A stretch of DNA of 64,000 bases from Viridibacterium sp047600765 (lineage in GTDB: Bacteria > Pseudomonadota > Gammaproteobacteria > Burkholderiales > Rhodocyclaceae). The first letter of the stretch is position 1. The number at the start of each line of letters is the position of its first letter. The DNA lies in NCBI GenBank assembly GCA_047600765.1, contig JASGKF010000001.1, forward strand, positions 372,001 to 436,000, read 5' to 3'. A model generated the notes under the pieces. It was not told where the DNA came from, searched no databases, and saw only the letters and a list, made by a program, of their open reading frames with translations. Below, one piece after another: positions 41,682-52,728 of the stretch. The position numbers and the translations under genes were made by a program.

Positions 41682-43430
41682 TCAGAGCTTTTCCTTGACG
41701 TAGCTGCCGGGGGCCGCTTCCATCTGCTTGTAGGTACGGTTGCCGAGGCGCGAACGCGCGCTGATCTGCTTGCCGCTGCGCGCCTTGAGCCATTCGATCC
41801 AGTTGGGCCACCAGCTACCCTTCTGCTCTTCCGCAGTAGCCAGCCATTCTTCCGAAGCCACGTCGCTGGCCTTGCCCACCCAGTAGCTGCGCTTGTTCTT
41901 GGCAGCTGGATTGACAACACCGGCGATGTGCCCCGAAGCGCCCAGCACGAAGGTGGTATCACCACCGAGCAGGCGACGACCGAGGTACGAGGTCTGCCAG
42001 GGCACGATGTGATCTTCGCGCGCAGCCATGAAGTAAGCAGGTGCCTTGATGCGGCCAAGGTCAACCTTCTGACCCAGCATCTCCAGCTTGCCGGGGATGC
42101 GCAGGTTGTTCTCGAGGTACATGTTGCGCAGGTACCAGGCCGCAAACGGACCGGGCAGATTGGTGCTGTCAGAGTTCCAGTACAGCAGATCGAATGCTGG
42201 CGGCTTGTTGCCCTTGAGATAGTTGTCAACGACGTAGTTCCAGATCAGGTCGTTGGGGCGCAAGCTGGAAAACACGTTGGACAGCTCGCGGCCATTCATG
42301 AGACCGCTCTTGCCGATGGTGGCTTCCTTCGTGGCGACCGAGCCTTCGTCTACCAGGCACTGAATCTCGCCGGTGTCCGAGAAATCCAGCAGCGTGGTCA
42401 GGAAAGTCACGCTGCCCACCGGATCTTCGCCACGTGCATAAGCCACGGCCAAGGCACTGGCAACCAAGGTGCCGCCGATGCAGAAGCCGAGGATGTTCGG
42501 CTTTTCCACCTTGCCGATGTCACGCACGACTTCGAGTGCTTGCAGCACGCCGTCGCCCACGTAGTTGTCCCAGCCCAGCGTCGATTGACCGGCCTTGGGA
42601 TTGCGCCAGGAGACGAGGAAGACCGTGAAGCCCTGCTCCACGATGTAGCGCACGTAGGAGTTCTCGGCCTGCAGGTCGAGGATGTAGTACTTATTGATAC
42701 ACGGCGGCACGATCAGCAGCGGCGTCTCGCAGACGTTCTCGGACAGCGGCGAGTACTGGATCAGCTGCATCACGTCGTTCTCGTAGATCACCGAGCCCTT
42801 GGTGACGGCGAGGTTGACGCCCACTTCAAAAGCGCTGTCATCGGTCATGGAGATGCGGCCCTTCTCCATGTCGCCGATCATGTTCATGACGCCAGCCGTG
42901 ATGCTCTCGCCCTTGGTGTCCAGCGCCCGCTGGATGAATTCGGGATTGGTCGCCGCGAAGTTGGCCGGCGACAGCGCTTCAACGTATTGCTTGGTCATGA
43001 ACTGCAGGCGGCTCTTGGCCTGCTTGTCCGCGATTGGCAGCGCGTCGGCCACGGCGGACAGGAACTGCGAATTGAGGACGTAGGCCTGGCGGATGTAGTC
43101 GTAGAACGGGCTGGAAGACCACTCCGGCGCGGAAAAGCGACGGTCCTTGACCACGGCCGGCACAACGGGTTCAGCTGCTTCGTCCGGCTTGCGACCGGCC
43201 ACTGAAGCCCACAGCTTGGCATGTTGTTCGAGATGGTCACGTTGCAGGCTGACCAGTTTGTCGGTGTCCACACCAGGCATCACCACGGGGGCAATGGGCG
43301 CGGTAGGCACGCTGCCAGCACCACTCTGCGCGCCGGCAAACTGCTGGAAGAAGTTCTGCATGAAGGCCTGACCTGCACGCATCATGCCTTCAAGTGCTTC
43401 GCGGGACTGCTCGGGGGTCATGTTATTCAT
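41682..43430 (-). CDS. phaC: Class I polyhydroxyalkanoate synthase PhaC
   Basis: 582 residues, normal for class I. The lipase-like box GFCIGGT holds catalytic Cys317; Asp473 is in AREDHIVPW and His501 in GASGHIAGVVNP. The N-terminal PhaC_N domain (FYDYIRQAYVLNSQFL) and PPCINKYYILDL are typical. It polymerises (R)-3-hydroxyacyl-CoA at the granule surface. It is the first gene of the phaC-phaB-phaB-phaR operon. TGC-rich DNA lies in the divergent region upstream. Confidence 0.97.
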   Translation of the reverse strand: MNNMTPEQSREALEGMMRAGQAFMQNFFQQFAGAQSGAGSVPTAPIAPVVMPGVDTDKLVSLQRDHLEQHAKLWASVAGRKPDEAAEPVVPAVVKDRRFSAPEWSSSPFYDYIRQAYVLNSQFLSAVADALPIADKQAKSRLQFMTKQYVEALSPANFAATNPEFIQRALDTKGESITAGVMNMIGDMEKGRISMTDDSAFEVGVNLAVTKGSVIYENDVMQLIQYSPLSENVCETPLLIVPPCINKYYILDLQAENSYVRYIVEQGFTVFLVSWRNPKAGQSTLGWDNYVGDGVLQALEVVRDIGKVEKPNILGFCIGGTLVASALAVAYARGEDPVGSVTFLTTLLDFSDTGEIQCLVDEGSVATKEATIGKSGLMNGRELSNVFSSLRPNDLIWNYVVDNYLKGNKPPAFDLLYWNSDSTNLPGPFAAWYLRNMYLENNLRIPGKLEMLGQKVDLGRIKAPAYFMAAREDHIVPWQTSYLGRRLLGGDTTFVLGASGHIAGVVNPAAKNKRSYWVGKASDVASEEWLATAEEQKGSWWPNWIEWLKARSGKQISARSRLGNRTYKQMEAAPGSYVKEKL

Positions 43431-43460
43431 TGTCGAATCCGTTTGAAGTATTGTCTTCGC

Positions 43461-43518
43461 GCTGCAAGCTGCGTCTTTCGTCCTGGACGACTACGCGCAA
43501 ACATTTTTGCACTGCACC
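43461..43518. promoter_or_regulatory. TGC-rich stretch upstream of phaC
   Basis: GCTGCAAGCTGC (43461-43472) and TTTTTGCACTGCACC (43504-43518) lie in the 133-bp divergent region before phaC and the small membrane protein. They resemble the TGC-rich sites bound by PhaR. Confidence 0.35.
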
Positions 43519-43563
43519 AAAACCCCGTCAAGCAATCCGGCTCGTGCCGAATCAGTATTTTTT

Positions 43564-43749
43564 ATGTTTCCCATCATCGCGCTAGGCTGGCTCTACGTCG
43601 CCCTCATGCTGGCCATAGGCTCGGGCTCCATCGTGGCCGGCGTATTTGCATTCCTCGGCTGGGGCGTCCTCCCGGTCGGCATCCTCTGGTATCTGTTTGC
43701 CCGCAAACGCCCGCCACGCGACAAGCCTCCGGCTCAGACACCCGAGTGA
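43564..43749 (+). CDS. Small membrane protein of unknown function
   Basis: 61 residues from ATG 43564; a longer frame from 43507 adds a hydrophilic leader without a ribosome site. Two hydrophobic segments (about residues 2-20 and 23-45) are separated by a short glycine-rich turn, and the C-terminus is basic and proline-rich (ARKRPPRDKPPAQTPE). This predicts an N-in, C-in inner-membrane hairpin. It is divergent from phaC and overlaps pgeF convergently by 16 bp. I do not recognise a family. Confidence 0.6.
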   Translation: MFPIIALGWLYVALMLAIGSGSIVAGVFAFLGWGVLPVGILWYLFARKRPPRDKPPAQTPE

Positions 43750-44474
43750 TCCAGCCACACCAGGCTGGCCATGCGCCCCGTCACACCGTCACGCCGGTAG
43801 GAAAAGAAGCGCTCGGGGGCTGCAACGGTACACACCCCGCCACCGTAGATGCCCGACACGGGCAAACCGGCGGCTAGCAGACGCTGCCGGGCGAGTTTGA
43901 AGATATCGGCCATCAGGCGATCACCTTGGCCCGGCCTGAAAGCCAGGGCGGCTTGCGCATCCTGCTCCACAAAAGCAGCGCGCACCTCCGGCCCGACTTC
44001 AAAGTGCTCCGGGCCAATGGCAGGCCCCAGCCAGGCCAACACCTCTCCGGGTGAAACCTCCATAGCCTGCAAAGTACGCTCCAGCACTCCGGCGCAGAGC
44101 CCGCGCCACCCTGCATGCGCCGCCGCGACGACCTGCCCTGCCCGATCGGCAAACAGCACGGGCAGGCAATCTGCCGTCATCACAGCGCACACCTGCCCTG
44201 TCCTACGCGTCACGGCGGCATCCGCACAGCGAGAATCCGACCCCTCGCGCCAGACGTCCGTACCGTGCACCTGATCAAGCCAGACCGGCTCGGCGGGCAA
44301 AGTCGCCATCACCCGTCGGCGGTTCTCCGCAACGCGGGCAGGATCGTCCCCCACCTTGCCGCCCAGATTCAGGGCCGCCCAGGGTGCGGGGCTGACGCCC
44401 CCCAGACGCGTCGTCGAGATGGCGCGCACCCGCGCTGGCGCTGGCCAGTCCGGCGTAATCAGGGACAGGCTCAA
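43734..44474 (-). CDS. pgeF: Peptidoglycan editing factor PgeF (YfiH/laccase-domain family)
   Basis: 246 residues from TTG 44474, whose TTGA overlaps the rluD stop. The family sequence begins LITPDWPAPARVRAISTTRLGGVS and contains VWLDQVHGTDV, MTADCLPVLF, AAHAGWRGLCAGVLE and GIYGGGVCT, including the His and Cys metal or nucleophile residues. PgeF removes wrongly incorporated residues in peptidoglycan precursors; relatives act as purine nucleoside phosphorylases. A much longer open frame upstream lies antisense in phase with rluD and is not used. rluD-pgeF is a conserved pair. Confidence 0.92.
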   Translation of the reverse strand: MSLSLITPDWPAPARVRAISTTRLGGVSPAPWAALNLGGKVGDDPARVAENRRRVMATLPAEPVWLDQVHGTDVWREGSDSRCADAAVTRRTGQVCAVMTADCLPVLFADRAGQVVAAAHAGWRGLCAGVLERTLQAMEVSPGEVLAWLGPAIGPEHFEVGPEVRAAFVEQDAQAALAFRPGQGDRLMADIFKLARQRLLAAGLPVSGIYGGGVCTVAAPERFFSYRRDGVTGRMASLVWLDHSGV

Positions 44475-45442
44475 CCAAGGCTCCGCAGCGTATCGATCAG
44501 CACCTGCATGTCTGCCGCCATCGGAATCTCCCATTGCAGGGACTGCCGGCTGACCGGGTGGATCAGACCCAACCGGAACGCATGCAGAGCCTGACGGCCA
44601 AAACCGGTCGCCCCCGGCGGCATGGCGCGCTTCGATGCGTAGACCGGGTCGCCGACGAGGGGGTGACCGATATGGGTCATATGGACGCGGATCTGGTGGG
44701 TGCGCCCGGTGTCCAGTGCACACTCGATCAAGGCCGTTTTTTCGAACTGCTCGACCACTTGGTAGTGCGTGCGCGCTTCCTTGCCACCTTCGACGACCGC
44801 CATGCGCGTGCGCTGGGTCGGATGGCGGGCGATGGACGCCTCGATCCAGCCCGACAGCTTGGGCGTACCCAACACCACCGCCGAATAGTTGCGTTTGACG
44901 GTACGCGCCTGTAACTGGCGCACCAGGTCGGTCTGCGCGATGAGGCTGCGTGCCACCACCATCAGGCCCGAGGTGTCCTTGTCCAAGCGATGCACGATGC
45001 CCGCGCGCTGCAGGCCGCGCAGTTGCTCGTCGTGCGCCAGCAAGGCGTTCTGCAGGGTGCCCGCAGGATTGCCACTGCCCGGATGCACGACCAGCCCCGC
45101 CGGCTTGTGGACGACGATGATGTGCTCGTCCTCGAACACCACGTCGAGCGGGATGTCCTCGGGCGCATCGGCCAGCTCGGTATCGCTCTGTGCGGGGCGT
45201 ACCTCCAGCGCTTCGCCGCCTACTACGCGGTAACGCGTGTCGGTCATCACGGCGCCATTGAGGCTTACGCGGCCATCGCGGATCCACTCCTGCAATCGGC
45301 TACGCGAATGCTCGCTGAGAATCTTGGCCAGCGCCGCGTCGAAACGCATTCCGCCCAGCTCCAATGGCATCAGGCAGTTCACGTTCGGGGGCTGGGGGGT
45401 TCCGCTATAATCCGCGGTCTCTACAGTCTGTGGTGTCGGCAT
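44471..45442 (-). CDS. rluD: 23S rRNA pseudouridine synthase RluD
   Basis: 323 residues. The S4-like RNA-binding domain is about residues 30-90 (SRSRLQEWIRDGRVSLNG). The catalytic domain has the Asp in GIVHRLDKDTSGLM, and ALDTGRTHQIRVHM is also conserved. RluD modifies U1911, U1915 and U1917 of helix 69. The predicted start ATG 45442 overlaps the start ATG of divergent bamD, which would place each promoter inside the other gene. A later start at an internal Met (MPLELGG) is possible. pgeF is coupled downstream. Confidence 0.94.
   Translation of the reverse strand: MPTPQTVETADYSGTPQPPNVNCLMPLELGGMRFDAALAKILSEHSRSRLQEWIRDGRVSLNGAVMTDTRYRVVGGEALEVRPAQSDTELADAPEDIPLDVVFEDEHIIVVHKPAGLVVHPGSGNPAGTLQNALLAHDEQLRGLQRAGIVHRLDKDTSGLMVVARSLIAQTDLVRQLQARTVKRNYSAVVLGTPKLSGWIEASIARHPTQRTRMAVVEGGKEARTHYQVVEQFEKTALIECALDTGRTHQIRVHMTHIGHPLVGDPVYASKRAMPPGATGFGRQALHAFRLGLIHPVSRQSLQWEIPMAADMQVLIDTLRSLG
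45406..45411 (+). promoter_or_regulatory. Candidate -10 box for bamD
   Basis: A perfect TATAAT lies 30 bp before the bamD ATG, inside the 5' end of divergent rluD. No clear -35 was seen at 17 bp. Confidence 0.5.
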
Positions 45443-46220
45443 GTTCAATTTCACCCTTCGCAGTGTACCGGTTGTCCTCGCCCTTTGCCTGACACTGGGC
45501 CTGAGCGCCTGCGCCACGCACGAACGCCTCAAGGGCGATACGCCGCAAAAGCTGTTCGATGAAGCCAAGGGATTGCAAACGGCTGGCTCCTGGGAACAGG
45601 CCATCAAGGGCTTCGAGCAACTGGAGTCCACGTTCCCTTTCGGTCGCCACGCCCAGCAGGCGCAGCTGGAGATCGCCTATACCTACTACCGCATGCAGGA
45701 ATATGCATCGGCAGTCGCCGCTTGTGACCGCTTCCTCAAGCAATACCCCAATCATGCCGCCGCGGACTATGCGCTGTACCTGAAAGGCGTTTCCACTCAG
45801 ATCGAGGAAGACCGTTTCTTTGCCATGTTCTTCGAGCGCGACCTCGCGGGTCTGGATCAGGCCGCCACACGCGAGGCCTTTGAGGTCTTCAAGAACCTTG
45901 TCACGCGTTTTCCGGACAGTGCCTATGCGCCAGAGTCGCGTGAGCGCATGGAAAAGATATCCAACGCCCTGGCACGCGGTGACCTTGGCGTCGCCCGTTA
46001 CTACTACCGGCGCGGCGCCGTGCTGGCAGCGGCCAACCGGGCCAAGTCGGTCATGACCGTGCATCCGGACTCCCCCGTCGTCGAAGAAGCACTGGCCATC
46101 CTGATGGCCAGCTACAAACAGATGGGTCTTGATGATCTGCGCCGCGACACCGAACGAGTGTTGCGTCTCAACTATCCGCAAAGCGTCTGGCTGTCCCGCG
46201 AGTACAAGGCGCCCAGCTGA
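45441..46220 (+). CDS. bamD: Outer membrane protein assembly factor BamD
   Basis: 259 residues. A lipoprotein signal ends in LGLSAC, giving Cys24 as the lipidated residue. The rest is five TPR-like repeats (LFDEAKGLQTAGSWEQAIKG, AQLEIAYTYYRMQEYASAVA, FPDSAYAPESRERM). BamD is the essential lipoprotein of the BAM complex that folds outer-membrane proteins. It is divergent from rluD, a conserved context, and its start codon overlaps that of rluD. Confidence 0.96.
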   Translation: MFNFTLRSVPVVLALCLTLGLSACATHERLKGDTPQKLFDEAKGLQTAGSWEQAIKGFEQLESTFPFGRHAQQAQLEIAYTYYRMQEYASAVAACDRFLKQYPNHAAADYALYLKGVSTQIEEDRFFAMFFERDLAGLDQAATREAFEVFKNLVTRFPDSAYAPESRERMEKISNALARGDLGVARYYYRRGAVLAAANRAKSVMTVHPDSPVVEEALAILMASYKQMGLDDLRRDTERVLRLNYPQSVWLSREYKAPS

Positions 46221-46291
46221 GGTGCGCTGCCGCACCCATTTGCCCATTTCGTTCCGGTTGATTTGTGGCTGACACGAGCCACGGGGTCCGC

Positions 46292-47119
46292 ATGCAGATC
46301 CATCACGATATTTCTTCCCTGCGCTCAGCACTACGCAATGCAGGCCGCATCGCCTTCGCCCCCACCATGGGCAACCTGCATGCGGGGCATGTGAGCCTCA
46401 TGCAGCAAGCGCACGACCATGGCGATTGCGTAGTCGCCAGCATCTTCGTCAATCGGCTGCAATTCGGCCCCCGCGAGGACTTCGACAAGTACCCGCGCAC
46501 TTTCGAAGCCGACTGCGACAAGCTGCGCAGCGCCGGCGTCCATCACCTGTTCGCACCTGATGAGACGGTGCTCTACCCCAGTCCGCAACAGTACGTCGTG
46601 CAGCCTGCCAGCGCGCACGACAGCATCCTCGAAGGCGCCTCGCGCCCCGGCCACTTCCAGGGCGTTGCGACTGTCGTCATCAAGCTGTTCAACATCGTCC
46701 AACCCGATGCCGTGTTGCTGGGCAAGAAGGACTACCAGCAGCTGATGGTGATCCGCCATCTCGTGCGCGAACTCAACATGCCCATCGACATCATCGGTTG
46801 CGACACGGTGCGCGCCGATGATGGCCTCGCCCTGTCGTCGCGCAACGGTTACCTTTCGCCTGCCGCACGTGCCGAAGCGCCGCGCCTGTATGCCCAGCTG
46901 CAAGCCATTGCCGCCGCCGTCAAGGCAGGCGATCAGGATTTCGCCCGGCTGGAAAAACTGGCCTGCGACGTGCTTGCTGCACAAGGCTGGCAACCGGATT
47001 ACATCAGCATCCGCCGGCAGGTGGATCTTTTGCCACCGACCGTCGGGGATGCCCTCGTCGTCGTGGCCGCAGCACGCCTCGAAACAACACGACTGATCGA
47101 CAATCTGGAAATTGTCTGA
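46292..47119 (+). CDS. panC: Pantoate-beta-alanine ligase PanC
   Basis: 275 residues from ATG 46292, which begins MQIHHDISSLRSAL as usual; a GTG nine codons upstream is unlikely. PanC joins pantoate and beta-alanine using ATP. The motifs are APTMGNLHAGHVSL, SIFVNRLQFGPREDF (Arg where Pro is usual), GKKDYQQ and ALSSRNGYLSP. No panB or panD is adjacent. It follows bamD after 71 bp. Confidence 0.95.
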   Translation: MQIHHDISSLRSALRNAGRIAFAPTMGNLHAGHVSLMQQAHDHGDCVVASIFVNRLQFGPREDFDKYPRTFEADCDKLRSAGVHHLFAPDETVLYPSPQQYVVQPASAHDSILEGASRPGHFQGVATVVIKLFNIVQPDAVLLGKKDYQQLMVIRHLVRELNMPIDIIGCDTVRADDGLALSSRNGYLSPAARAEAPRLYAQLQAIAAAVKAGDQDFARLEKLACDVLAAQGWQPDYISIRRQVDLLPPTVGDALVVVAAARLETTRLIDNLEIV

Positions 47120-47276
47120 TCTGTGCAGAACTACACTGACAGCGGGCAATGAACCCGTTGCAATGCGAGCATCCTGAAAGCGCCACAGTCCGGTAGATGC
47201 ATACCGGCGGAAGAAGTCGCTGACCGGAAATCGAACAAGGAGCGACGCTGCGCGGTAAGGCAGCTCGGGCAAGGGC

Positions 47277-48797
47277 ATGAGACTGGACTACCGGGAGGTG
47301 TGGGCTGCACCGCTTTGGCGCGCGCTGGCGCTGGCCTGCGGGCTGATCGCGTCTGTCGCCCAGGCACAGGGCGACGACCTGCCACTGGCCATTGCACCTC
47401 ACCTGGAACCCCATGTACCTGCTGCCGCCTCGGCCCCTGTCATACAGGCGGAGCACTCCACCCCCGTCGTACTTCAGCTGAGCGGCCAGCTCGCTGCACC
47501 TGTTAACAACACCCCGCCGCCGACCGACAGCCTTGCCCCGGCCGCAACACCGGCGACGCCCGCACCAAGCGGACGCGGACTGTGGACCTTCGCTTACTGG
47601 TTTGCCCTGTTGCTGCTGATCGGCATCGCCGCACGTGACAGCCTGCGCGTCATGCTGCAGATCCTCTGGCAACCGGCCCCGCCTCGCGCGCCCCTGCCCT
47701 ATGCGCAGTGGCCCAGTATCTGCCTGAGCTTCAGCGCAAACGACGCCGAAACGCTGGAGCAGACGCTGTGGCGCATCCGTGATCTCGACTACCCGCCGGA
47801 GCGCGTGCTCGTCGTCGCGCTGTTCGATACCGAGTCCGAAAGCATGCTCGCTACCCTGCAGACCGCTCGTCCGCGCATGGGTAGCGAAGTCATCGCCAGC
47901 CCGCTGGGCAAGCAGCTGGACCCGGTTCGCCAGTGTTTCACCGCAGGCCTCCTGCACGGGCGCAGCGATATCGTCATGACCATCCCGGCCGGTGAGCCCA
48001 TCGACAACCAGTCGCTCAAGCACGCCGCCGAAGCCTTCCTCGACCCGACCCTTGGTGCCCTGCTCGGCTACCTGCCACCGGGTACGCCGGGCGATCAAGG
48101 CATCGCCGCGCGCCTCGGTCGCCTGCAACGCCGTGCCACCACCCAGCTGGACCTGCCGCCGCCACAGAGTGTCCCGCCCGGCACGGGCTTGGTCGCCATC
48201 CGCCGTGGCTGCGTGCAGTCGGCCAGCATCGACCCGGCCTTGCCGAATGGCACGCTGTCCATCCTGCTCGACATCGAAGCCGCCGCCTGGCGCATCAGTC
48301 TGCAACCCGCGCAAATCGCGGCAGGTGCCCCTATGCAGGATTGGGATAGCCGTGCCAAGTGGTTGCGCCGCCGCGCCCGCGCCCGCATCGAAAGCAACGC
48401 CGCCCTCAGGCTCTTCGGCCTGTTACGCCACGGCCGCTTTGCTGGTGAGCCCGGCCCCATGCTGACCCTGCTGTGGATCGGTGTGCTGCTCGCCTCGCTG
48501 CTGCGTTTCTTCATGGGCGACCTCTTCTCCGCCGCCATCGGCCTGGCAGCTTGCATGGCCTGCGCCTTCGGTGTGGAGGCTCGCCCCGCCTCGCTGCTGG
48601 CGCTGGGCATCCTGCTGCGCACGACGGGCCGCAACCCCACCGCCATGCTGTCGGCATTTGCGCCAGTCGTCTTCCTGCACGACCTGCAAGTCACCCTGCG
48701 GCAAACCATCAGCAGCGTGGTGACGCGCCTCCGCCCCGGCAAAGCAGCAGCCACAACCGGAGCGTCCGAACTCGGCGCCCCGTCGGTCACGCACTGA
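47277..48797 (+). CDS. Membrane protein with degenerate GT2-like domain, unknown function
   Basis: 506 residues. A signal-like N-terminus (LALACGLIASVAQAQ) is followed by a Pro/Ala-rich linker of about 70 residues, a TM helix near 105-125, a central GT-A-like region and C-terminal hydrophobic helices (about 395-450). The central region has DLDYPPERVLVVALFD and DPTLGALLGYLPP, as in family 2 glycosyltransferases. The metal-binding DxD position instead reads TIPAGEPID, so catalysis is doubtful. It is the first gene of a three-gene operon with a bactofilin-like and a polytopic membrane protein. I do not recognise the system. Confidence 0.7.
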   Translation: MRLDYREVWAAPLWRALALACGLIASVAQAQGDDLPLAIAPHLEPHVPAAASAPVIQAEHSTPVVLQLSGQLAAPVNNTPPPTDSLAPAATPATPAPSGRGLWTFAYWFALLLLIGIAARDSLRVMLQILWQPAPPRAPLPYAQWPSICLSFSANDAETLEQTLWRIRDLDYPPERVLVVALFDTESESMLATLQTARPRMGSEVIASPLGKQLDPVRQCFTAGLLHGRSDIVMTIPAGEPIDNQSLKHAAEAFLDPTLGALLGYLPPGTPGDQGIAARLGRLQRRATTQLDLPPPQSVPPGTGLVAIRRGCVQSASIDPALPNGTLSILLDIEAAAWRISLQPAQIAAGAPMQDWDSRAKWLRRRARARIESNAALRLFGLLRHGRFAGEPGPMLTLLWIGVLLASLLRFFMGDLFSAAIGLAACMACAFGVEARPASLLALGILLRTTGRNPTAMLSAFAPVVFLHDLQVTLRQTISSVVTRLRPGKAAATTGASELGAPSVTH

Positions 48798-48806
48798 GGC
48801 CAGCCC

Positions 48807-49904
48807 ATGCACGTCTCGTTCGCCTCCCTGCTCTTCGTACCACTGGCACTGGCCGGCCTGTTGTGGCCGCTGTGGCCGGTGTGGCGGCAATGGCAATACC
48901 CGCGCCGCGAGACACCGCGTACGACCGAGACGCACACCGAGTGGAACGAAGATGCGCTCGACGCACTGCAAAGCACGCAGAACGCCTTTGCCGAGCTGCT
49001 GGCCGTTGCTGAACGCGATGGCGTAGTGCGCGGGGCCGGCGAAGACGGCATCCCGTTCCTCGTGCTGGGCCCCAAGGACTATCTGTCCGGCCAGCTGCCC
49101 TCGAACGTCACCCGGCTGCGCATGCTTGTCGTCGCAGCACGCCACCTCGACGTGCCCGGCGAGCTGTTGTGCGACCGCCTGATGTTCGCCCGCAATCGCC
49201 TCAACATCGCCCACAACGCCATCGTCAAGACCGCTCTGGCGGGCCGCGACGCCATCGTGGGGCCACGTGCCCGCGTGCGTCGCTGGCTGCACGCCGGAGC
49301 ACGCGTCGATGCCGCAGAAGGCGCCGTGCTGGCAGGCTGCTGCAGCGCTGGTCACGAGATCACCTTGGCGCGCCGTGTCCGCTTCGAGCAACTGCTGGCG
49401 CCGATCATCCGCTTCGGCAAGGCCGAAACGCCGCGCACGCCCGTCGTGCCGGTGCAGTACATCCTCATGCAGCCGCCCGCCAACGCCTTTGTTCCCGGTG
49501 ATGGTCGCTGGATCATCAACGGCGACATGAGCGTGCCCCCCGGTCACCGCGTCAACGCCCACCTCATCGTGCGCGGCAACCTGCTGGCGGGCACTGGCGC
49601 CTTCCTGCGCGGCAACGTACGGGTGATGGGCGACTTCGTGATGCACCACGACGCCCGCTGCGGCTCGGCCGTCATCTGCGATGGCGACATGCAGACCGGT
49701 GAGTGCTGTCAGATCGGCGGTCCGCTGATCGTCGAAGGCGGACTGCAGATCGGCGCACAAAGCGAGATCGGCAGCCTCGAACACCCCAGTTCGGTCAGCG
49801 CGCGCAATCTGCGCGTCAATGAAGGCGTTGTGATCCATGGCGCTGTGCAAGCCAAACGCCGTGGCGAAGTGGTCAGCGATTCCAACCGGGGGCAGCAGAC
49901 ATGA
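48807..49904 (+). CDS. Bactofilin-like membrane-anchored protein, unknown function
   Basis: 365 residues. One N-terminal TM helix (about 5-27, FASLLFVPLALAGLLWPLW) and a short linker precede a region of about 270 residues. Its second half has short repeats suggesting a right-handed beta-helix: VNAHLIVRGNLLAGTGAFLRG, VRVMGDF, AVICDGDM, PLIVEGGLQIGAQSEIGS and VIHGAVQAK. That pattern resembles bactofilins (polymer-forming cytoskeletal proteins). It starts 9 bp after the GT-like gene, and its stop overlaps the next start. The role is unknown; a scaffold for an envelope or export machine is one possibility. Confidence 0.6.
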   Translation: MHVSFASLLFVPLALAGLLWPLWPVWRQWQYPRRETPRTTETHTEWNEDALDALQSTQNAFAELLAVAERDGVVRGAGEDGIPFLVLGPKDYLSGQLPSNVTRLRMLVVAARHLDVPGELLCDRLMFARNRLNIAHNAIVKTALAGRDAIVGPRARVRRWLHAGARVDAAEGAVLAGCCSAGHEITLARRVRFEQLLAPIIRFGKAETPRTPVVPVQYILMQPPANAFVPGDGRWIINGDMSVPPGHRVNAHLIVRGNLLAGTGAFLRGNVRVMGDFVMHHDARCGSAVICDGDMQTGECCQIGGPLIVEGGLQIGAQSEIGSLEHPSSVSARNLRVNEGVVIHGAVQAKRRGEVVSDSNRGQQT

Positions 49905-50726
49905 GCACGCCACTCTCGCCATTGCCGGGTTCCTCGCGCATGCCCAACAGCCGGCTGTTCTCGACACGCCGGCGGCAACCGCGGCCCAACAGCCAGACCC
50001 TGTCCACACGCATCCTCCACGCCGTGTTGATGGGCTGTGTCGTCAGTCTGGTGGTATGGCTGGCGCTGGCGCCGCTGAGCCTCGCTTTTGCCGATATCGT
50101 GATCCAGGGGGCGGGCCTGCTGGACCTGCCCGCCATGCTCCAGCAGGAAGCGCTCAACATGGGCGACAAGCTGGTGCTGACCCGCTTCGGCTTGGCCGAC
50201 GAGCCGGTGGCCGTCAGCGATGCCGACTTCATGCTCCACGTGCTGGGCATCGCTGCCGTGCTGGTAGCGGGTAGCCGTCTGCGGCGCGTACCAGTACGGC
50301 ACGCCGTGTTCGCCGTCTGCGCGCTGCATCTGCTGGGCGCCAGCGTCGCCTGGCTGCAGGGCGACGCGTTCCCGCACAACATGCTGACGCACACCCGGCT
50401 GGTGGCCGACACCAACCTGCTCTGGCTGGCCATCAGCCCGGTCATGCTGACCATCGGCTTTTACGTTGTCGAGCGCAGCTGGGTGAATCGCGTGCTGGCC
50501 ACGGCGCTGTTCCTGGGCTGGCAGGTGTTTGCCCTGCCGCTCAAGGTGCTGCTGTCGGCCGTGCTGATCCAGACCCTCACACCCGCCATCATCCCGCTGC
50601 TGTTCGTGGCAGCGGGCCCGATGCTGGACGTGCTGCTGATGGCCGCGCTGTACGCCTGGTTCATGACCTGGCCCCTGCTGCAACTGGATGAGCGGGGCCG
50701 CCTGGCCACCCGCCCCGACCTGCAAG

Positions 50727-50743
<17 letters not shown>
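49901..50743 (+). CDS. Polytopic membrane protein of unknown function
   Basis: 280 residues. A basic Pro/Ser-rich N-terminal tail of about 35 residues precedes five to six hydrophobic helices (LMGCVVSLVVWLALAPLSLAF, MLHVLGIAAVLVAG, HAVFAVCALHLLGASVAW, LWLAISPVMLTIGFYVV, VLATALFLGWQVFALPLKVLL, MLDVLLMAALYAWFMTW). The 4-nt overlap with the bactofilin-like gene shows operon membership. The last 17 bp overlap edd convergently. No family is recognised. Confidence 0.7.
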
Positions 50744-52547
<1,804 letters not shown>

Positions 52548-52728
52548 TTAGAACCTCGACGGTAAGAGTGGCAAACAACGGCTGAAGCGAAGGCTGTGCC
52601 ATAGCTTACGCCTTGTGCGCAGACTTGATGCATAGCAGCACACCCTGATTCGGCTACTGCTCAGCTGGTGGTAAATTGCCGCACCCGTCCGTCCACATCG
52701 GACTGCTTCACTCACAGGCTTCGACACC

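Noticed and set aside
44475..45287. Long open frame upstream of pgeF, antisense in phase inside rluD, rich in Arg and Gly
   Set aside because: It reads through rluD codons in another frame on the same strand. The family part of PgeF begins at the TTG overlapping the rluD stop, and the extension has no domain-like features.
52548..52728. HexR-like operator upstream of edd
   Set aside because: Searched for TGTAGT/ACTACA arms in the 181-bp region and found none with correct spacing.
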